NCBI GenBank assembly: GCA_036244855.1
Contig: BQKZ01005315.1
Location: 3,940 to 18,631 of the forward strand
Length of the DNA: 14,692 nucleotides
DNA from: Temnopleurus reevesii
Lineage: Eukaryota > Echinodermata > Echinoidea > Temnopleuroida > Temnopleuridae
Direction of reading: 5' to 3'
Position numbers and translations under genes: made by a program. The notes under the pieces were generated by a model. The model was not told where the DNA came from and made no database searches. It worked only from the letters and a program-made list of their open reading frames with translations. Positions 12,301 through 14,692 of this stretch are shown here, piece by piece. How positions within the stretch are numbered: position 1 is the first letter of the stretch; each line of letters starts with the position of its first letter.

Positions 12301-13300
12301 CAGGATAAATTTGTGAAGGAGAAGCATTCCAAACGATCTGAGGCAGCAGTACCACCGTGGGTCGGGTATAATGAAGAAGAGCAAATGAAGGAACAGATAC
12401 TTGCATTGTCACAGGTATGGGTACAGTCAAACCTCATTACAATGAGGTCCTTGGGACCAAATAATTTATCTCTTTATATTGAAACCTTGTTATATCAGGG
12501 CCAAAATACAGTAAGATACAAAGAGATGGGACCAGGAAAGCTTCCTTGTTATAATAAGATCTTGTTATATCAGTGCTCTTTATAACGAGGTTGGACTGTA
12601 CAACTCTTTTTTTAACTGAACTGTGCAATGAAAACACCAAGTTATGGAGCATGTATAAAAGCTGACTGTTTGGTAACCTGCTGAGGCTATTGTACTTTCT
12701 CAATGAAAGTGATCTTAATGGCTAAATGTTTTGGCAATTGTTCCCAGTAAACATTGGAAAATTGGGTACCTATTCAAGAGCATAAAAAGAATTTCACCAA
12801 GTTGTTGGAATAGTAGCAAACACTTTTTAAATCTGTTTGAAAATAAATTGTCTGAAATTATGTCATCGATATAGATGCATGGTTACATTTATACACAAGA
12901 ATATTTTGTATTTTTAAAAGTTTGATACTTCTCAGGGTAGACATAGGATATTTTATTTTTTGAAAAGTGGATTTTTATTGTAAAATAATAGGTTTTCTAT
13001 AGATATGAGGTTGGCAGCTTTGTAGTGAAATGAAGTACCGTGATAGTGACTCAATTTATGAATAATTCTTATATTCATGCATAAGATACTCAAATACTAG
13101 TAACCATAATCAGACACAATTATTTTTGTCTTTCAACCTCTTTTACATTTTTTCTTACAGGATAAAAGAAATTTTATGAGAAATCCACCGGCTGGCGTCC
13201 AATTCCACTTTGACTACAACACAATCCATCCAATCGCCATGGCAACTCTCCAAGAGGATGATAACTTGAACAAGATGAGATTTGCTCTGGTACCAAAGAA
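8937..13300 (+). CDS. SYAP1: SYAP1-like BSD-domain protein, 5' part of gene (runs off the window)
   Basis: Four exons in the window (8937-9321, 11639-11712, 12274-12414, 13161-13300) give 246 complete codons plus two bases. The middle and C-terminal parts match synapse-associated protein 1 / Sap47: [18 protein letters not shown], then [20 protein letters not shown] and MRFALVPK. The BSD domain begins around DKRNF, and its diagnostic Phe-Trp pair lies beyond the window. SYAP1 family members are cytoplasmic and perinuclear. Mammalian SYAP1 is reported to promote Akt phosphorylation, and fly Sap47 is synaptic. The N-terminal 128 residues are acidic, Ala/Glu/Ser-rich and poorly conserved, beginning [15 protein letters not shown], which resembles the short SSW motif at the start of vertebrate SYAP1. 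Exon joins are GT..AG with matching phases. Confidence 0.92.
10412..10500. mobile_element. Short MITE-like foldback element, TA-flanked
   Basis: 89 bases. TACTGTGAACA at the left end is perfectly complementary to TGTTCACAGTA at the right. After a 4-base interruption, CCCACCATGT pairs with ACATGGTGGG. TA at both ends fits Tc1/mariner-type target duplication. It is non-coding. Confidence 0.65.
10659..11018. mobile_element. MITE-like element with 11-base perfect inverted ends
   Basis: 360 bases bounded by CAGGGTGCTAC and GTAGCACCCTG, each flanked by AGAAG (10654-10658 and 11019-11023), a plausible 5-base target duplication. Internal copies of GGGCAAGT and its complement recur near both ends. 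CAGGG ends are seen in hAT-like elements, but those normally make 8-base duplications, so the superfamily is left open. No transposase frame remains. Confidence 0.65.
11088..11506. mobile_element. MITE-like foldback element with about 32-base inverted ends
   Basis: 419 bases. The first 32 bases match the complement of the last 32 at 28 positions, both starting TA and sharing GGGTATTTCCA and GGGTTGGGTCCA. A second, perfect 18-base inverted repeat lies inside (GTCCATGTAACGTAGTGA at 11288-11305; its complement at 11448-11465). TA ends suggest a Tc1/mariner-type origin. No transposase coding is left. Confidence 0.7.
11639..11712 (+). CDS. SYAP1: SYAP1 exon 2
   Basis: 74 bases, from TTTTTCAG to GTAAAG. 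It completes a Ser codon and reads [17 protein letters not shown] followed by QKTVEEQ, an amphipathic-helix-like segment matching the family's YLFNFASAATKK region. Vertebrate orthologues, as I recall them, have a short extra segment between this and TIVGDF. No clear microexon for it was found in the next intron. Confidence 0.88.
11713..12273 (+). other. SYAP1 intron 2
   Basis: The donor GTAAAG is at 11713 and the acceptor ACACAG ends at 12273. It is AT-rich. A strong hairpin at 11920-11981 is described separately. Otherwise nothing recognised. Confidence 0.8.
11920..11981. repeat. Strong inverted repeat / hairpin
   Basis: TTGATCACTG (11929-11938) pairs perfectly with CAGTGATCAA (11967-11976). 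The stem continues inward with CCATT/AATGG and outward, past a 4-base bulge, with GTCTG/CAGAC. The loop contains CCCCCC. It may be a remnant of a small foldback element; no target duplication is evident. Confidence 0.6.
12274..12414 (+). CDS. SYAP1: SYAP1 exon 3
   Basis: 141 bases, phase 0 at both ends. It encodes [18 protein letters not shown], then [18 protein letters not shown] and [11 protein letters not shown], the best-conserved block of the family (the SEAAVPPW motif). The donor is CAG|GTATGG. An inverted-repeat element begins 8 bases after the exon. Confidence 0.95.
12422..12600. mobile_element. pogo/Tc1-like MITE beside the SYAP1 exon 3 donor
   Basis: 179 bases with TA at both outer edges. 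The outer 25 bases are inverted at 21 of 25 positions, sharing TACAGTC and AACCTC followed by TTA. Internally, CTTGTTATAT-type motifs recur as diverged subrepeats. CAGTC ends with TA duplication fit the pogo/Tc1 class by inference. The frame of exon 3 stays open through nearly the whole element to a stop at 12583-12585, so retaining this intron would add 56 residues. Confidence 0.75.
12601..13160 (+). other. Rest of SYAP1 intron 3
   Basis: AT-rich intron sequence up to the acceptor TTTTTTCTTACAG ending at 13160. No RNA gene, repeat or exon is recognised. Confidence 0.75.
13161..13300 (+). CDS. SYAP1: SYAP1 exon 4 (start of BSD domain)
   Basis: 140 bases, from TTACAG to AA|GTGAGT. It encodes [20 protein letters not shown], then [18 protein letters not shown] and MRFALVPK plus two bases of a Lys or Asn codon. 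This is the N-terminal two thirds of the BSD domain. The rest of the domain, including its Phe-Trp signature, should begin in the next exon, which I could not find in the window. Confidence 0.94.
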
Positions 13301-14146
13301 GTGAGTTGTAACAAGGGTCTATCCATAATTCATCAATGGAGGACTGGAAAGAATATTTTACATCACTGCGCAGAGATTTTCATATAAACATATGGTATCG
13401 GAAAATTTAAGGTAGCTATTTTGCAATTCCACAGACTGGATGAAAATCAGGAAATATTTTTGAATGCCTCTAATTTTTCTCACAGAGACAATATATTGTG
13501 GATAATTTGCTTGGAATTTGGGACTTCTATGACACAGTTTGAAAATCTCTCTTCAGAAATAAGCTAGATATGATTTATGGACCAGAACTAGGGAATTCTC
13601 TGATGCAATTTGGTTACTGACATTCTTCATACATGTAACTTGGAAACATCTATTCCTTCTGATATGCTAGCACTTGCTTTATAATTCCATTACTGCTTAT
13701 GTGGAATTGCTGTATTGCAATCTATGCACTGCGAATATGGGGGCTATGCTTATTTTGCTCCCATGGCCTACCAGGATGTAAGATGCATGAGTTTATTTGG
13801 GTGCTTACTGCAGTTGAAACTCTTAGTTTTATGCATTGAATTCCTTATATCTAGACAAATTTTGCCTTTTGTTTTGCTTGATCATATCCCAATATAATTT
13901 CCATGGTATGGATGTTATGAAATGTCTTTAGGCGTGAGTATTCAGAATTCAATGATAAACCCCTCAAAAATCAAATTCTCTCACTCTCTCGCTCTCTCTC
14001 ATGTATCTGAAATGCTTCTGCACATTGTCTAATTCCATGGTTGTTCGGCATGAATCTCTGAATACTGCATGATAGGCTTATACTTTATTGATTTAATCTT
14101 TCAATTGCCCCAAATCTTCAACATCTATATATATAATAGTGTAAGG
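13301..14146 (+). other. SYAP1 intron 4, first part
   Basis: Starts with GTGAGT. AT-rich, with a TC-rich microsatellite at 13976-14000. The open frame around 13715-13897 shows no homology that I recognise. Confidence 0.7.
13976..14000. repeat. TC-rich microsatellite
   Basis: Imperfect CT/TC repeat of about 25 bases within SYAP1 intron 4. Confidence 0.8.
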
Positions 14147-14470
14147 GACCGCTGTTTCAGCGTCCCTCCCGCCCGATCGGCCATGCAGGACCTCGCCGGC
14201 CCTGCCGTAAGCACCCGTTGGGTTGCGTCGACGCCAATTTAACGACGCGAAAAGTTGTGCATCTATCTCCTCCCAAACGGCGGCTCGAATCGGACGGAAA
14301 CCCGGCTCATTCGTTGAAGGGTCGTATAAACTGTTGCATTGGATACGTTCCGTGCTTTCGTCGCCTCCAGATCGGGAGCGAAATGCGACGATTCTTTAGC
14401 GGTAGACGCCTCGACCATCGTGGGATATGCAAGACCTGCTGAATATGCATGAGGTCGCGAAGACGTACGA
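14147..14470. other. Unidentified GC-rich island
   Basis: About 320 bases, strongly GC- and CpG-rich, set abruptly in AT-rich intron DNA. At the left edge GGGACCGCTG folds on CAGCGTCCC with one bulged C and a 3-base loop. Further in are GCAGG/CCTGC and the palindrome GCGTCGACGC (14225-14234). One plus-strand frame stays open for about 100 codons, ending TGA at 14440-14442. It has no ATG start and no motif I recognise, and it does not fit the phase or sequence expected of the next SYAP1 exon. It could be an inserted repeat, a structured RNA or an exon of something else. Confidence 0.45.
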
Positions 14471-14692
14471 TTCCAATTCTTTAATGCATGTTTAAAAATA
14501 AATAAAACGTATTTTAATCTCTAAAAAATAATTTTTATATTTTAATTTTTTTTTACCCCTTTTCAACAATTATTTTGTCATATTATGAAGCCTGTTATTT
14601 TACGATTTAACATAATGATGATGCTGGCGGTTGTCAACATTGCTGCTGTGTATGCATATGACTTTGTATATGCGCATGCACAAGCTAGCTGC
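14471..14692. other. AT-rich tail of window; nothing recognised
   Basis: Long A and T runs followed by ordinary sequence to the window end. Presumably still SYAP1 intron 4, since no further SYAP1 exon has appeared. Confidence 0.6.

Noticed and set aside
14275..14310. GGCTCGAATCGG as a tRNA or SINE B box
   Set aside because: No matching A box, anticodon arm or acceptor stem at suitable spacing, and no T-run terminator close by.
1..14692. CRISPR arrays, bacterial operons, defence systems
   Set aside because: The sequence is intron-rich eukaryotic DNA, and no spaced direct-repeat array or bacterial gene is present.

Overview
This window is eukaryotic nuclear DNA, almost certainly from an animal. 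It is AT-rich and has GT..AG introns, short exons and many short inverted-repeat (MITE-like) elements. The two conserved genes look like invertebrate versions of metazoan genes. The texture suggests a marine invertebrate, possibly an echinoderm such as a sea urchin, but that is inference and cannot be settled from the sequence alone.

Left half (about 610-8632, minus strand): a complete gene for ribosomal protein eS4 (RPS4). Seven coding exons join to a 260-residue protein with perfect phase. Exon 1 is a 24-base TOP-type first exon holding only the ATG. The gene ends with a short 3'UTR carrying ATTAAA. Introns 3 and 4 carry two related box H/ACA snoRNA genes in host-gene orientation. Both have two-hairpin folds, H and ACA boxes, and a nearly identical 3' guide pocket.

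A 1548-base block (2715-4262, repeated at 4263-5809) covers the start of exon 5, intron 4 with snoRNA-A, exon 4 and most of snoRNA-B. It is present twice head to tail, and the only N in the window sits exactly at the junction. The copies differ at four positions by eye, all inside the snoRNA genes. Using both exon 4 copies would shift the frame, so either one copy is skipped or the duplication is an assembly artefact.

Right half (about 8870 onward, plus strand): the first four coding exons (246 complete codons) of a SYAP1-type BSD-domain gene, arranged head to head with RPS4 across roughly 300 bases. The rest of the gene lies beyond the window. Its introns hold four inverted-repeat elements; one starts 8 bases after the exon 3 donor site. 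A strong hairpin lies in intron 2, and intron 4 contains an abrupt GC-rich island (about 14147-14470) that I cannot identify.

The first 600 bases show nothing I can name.
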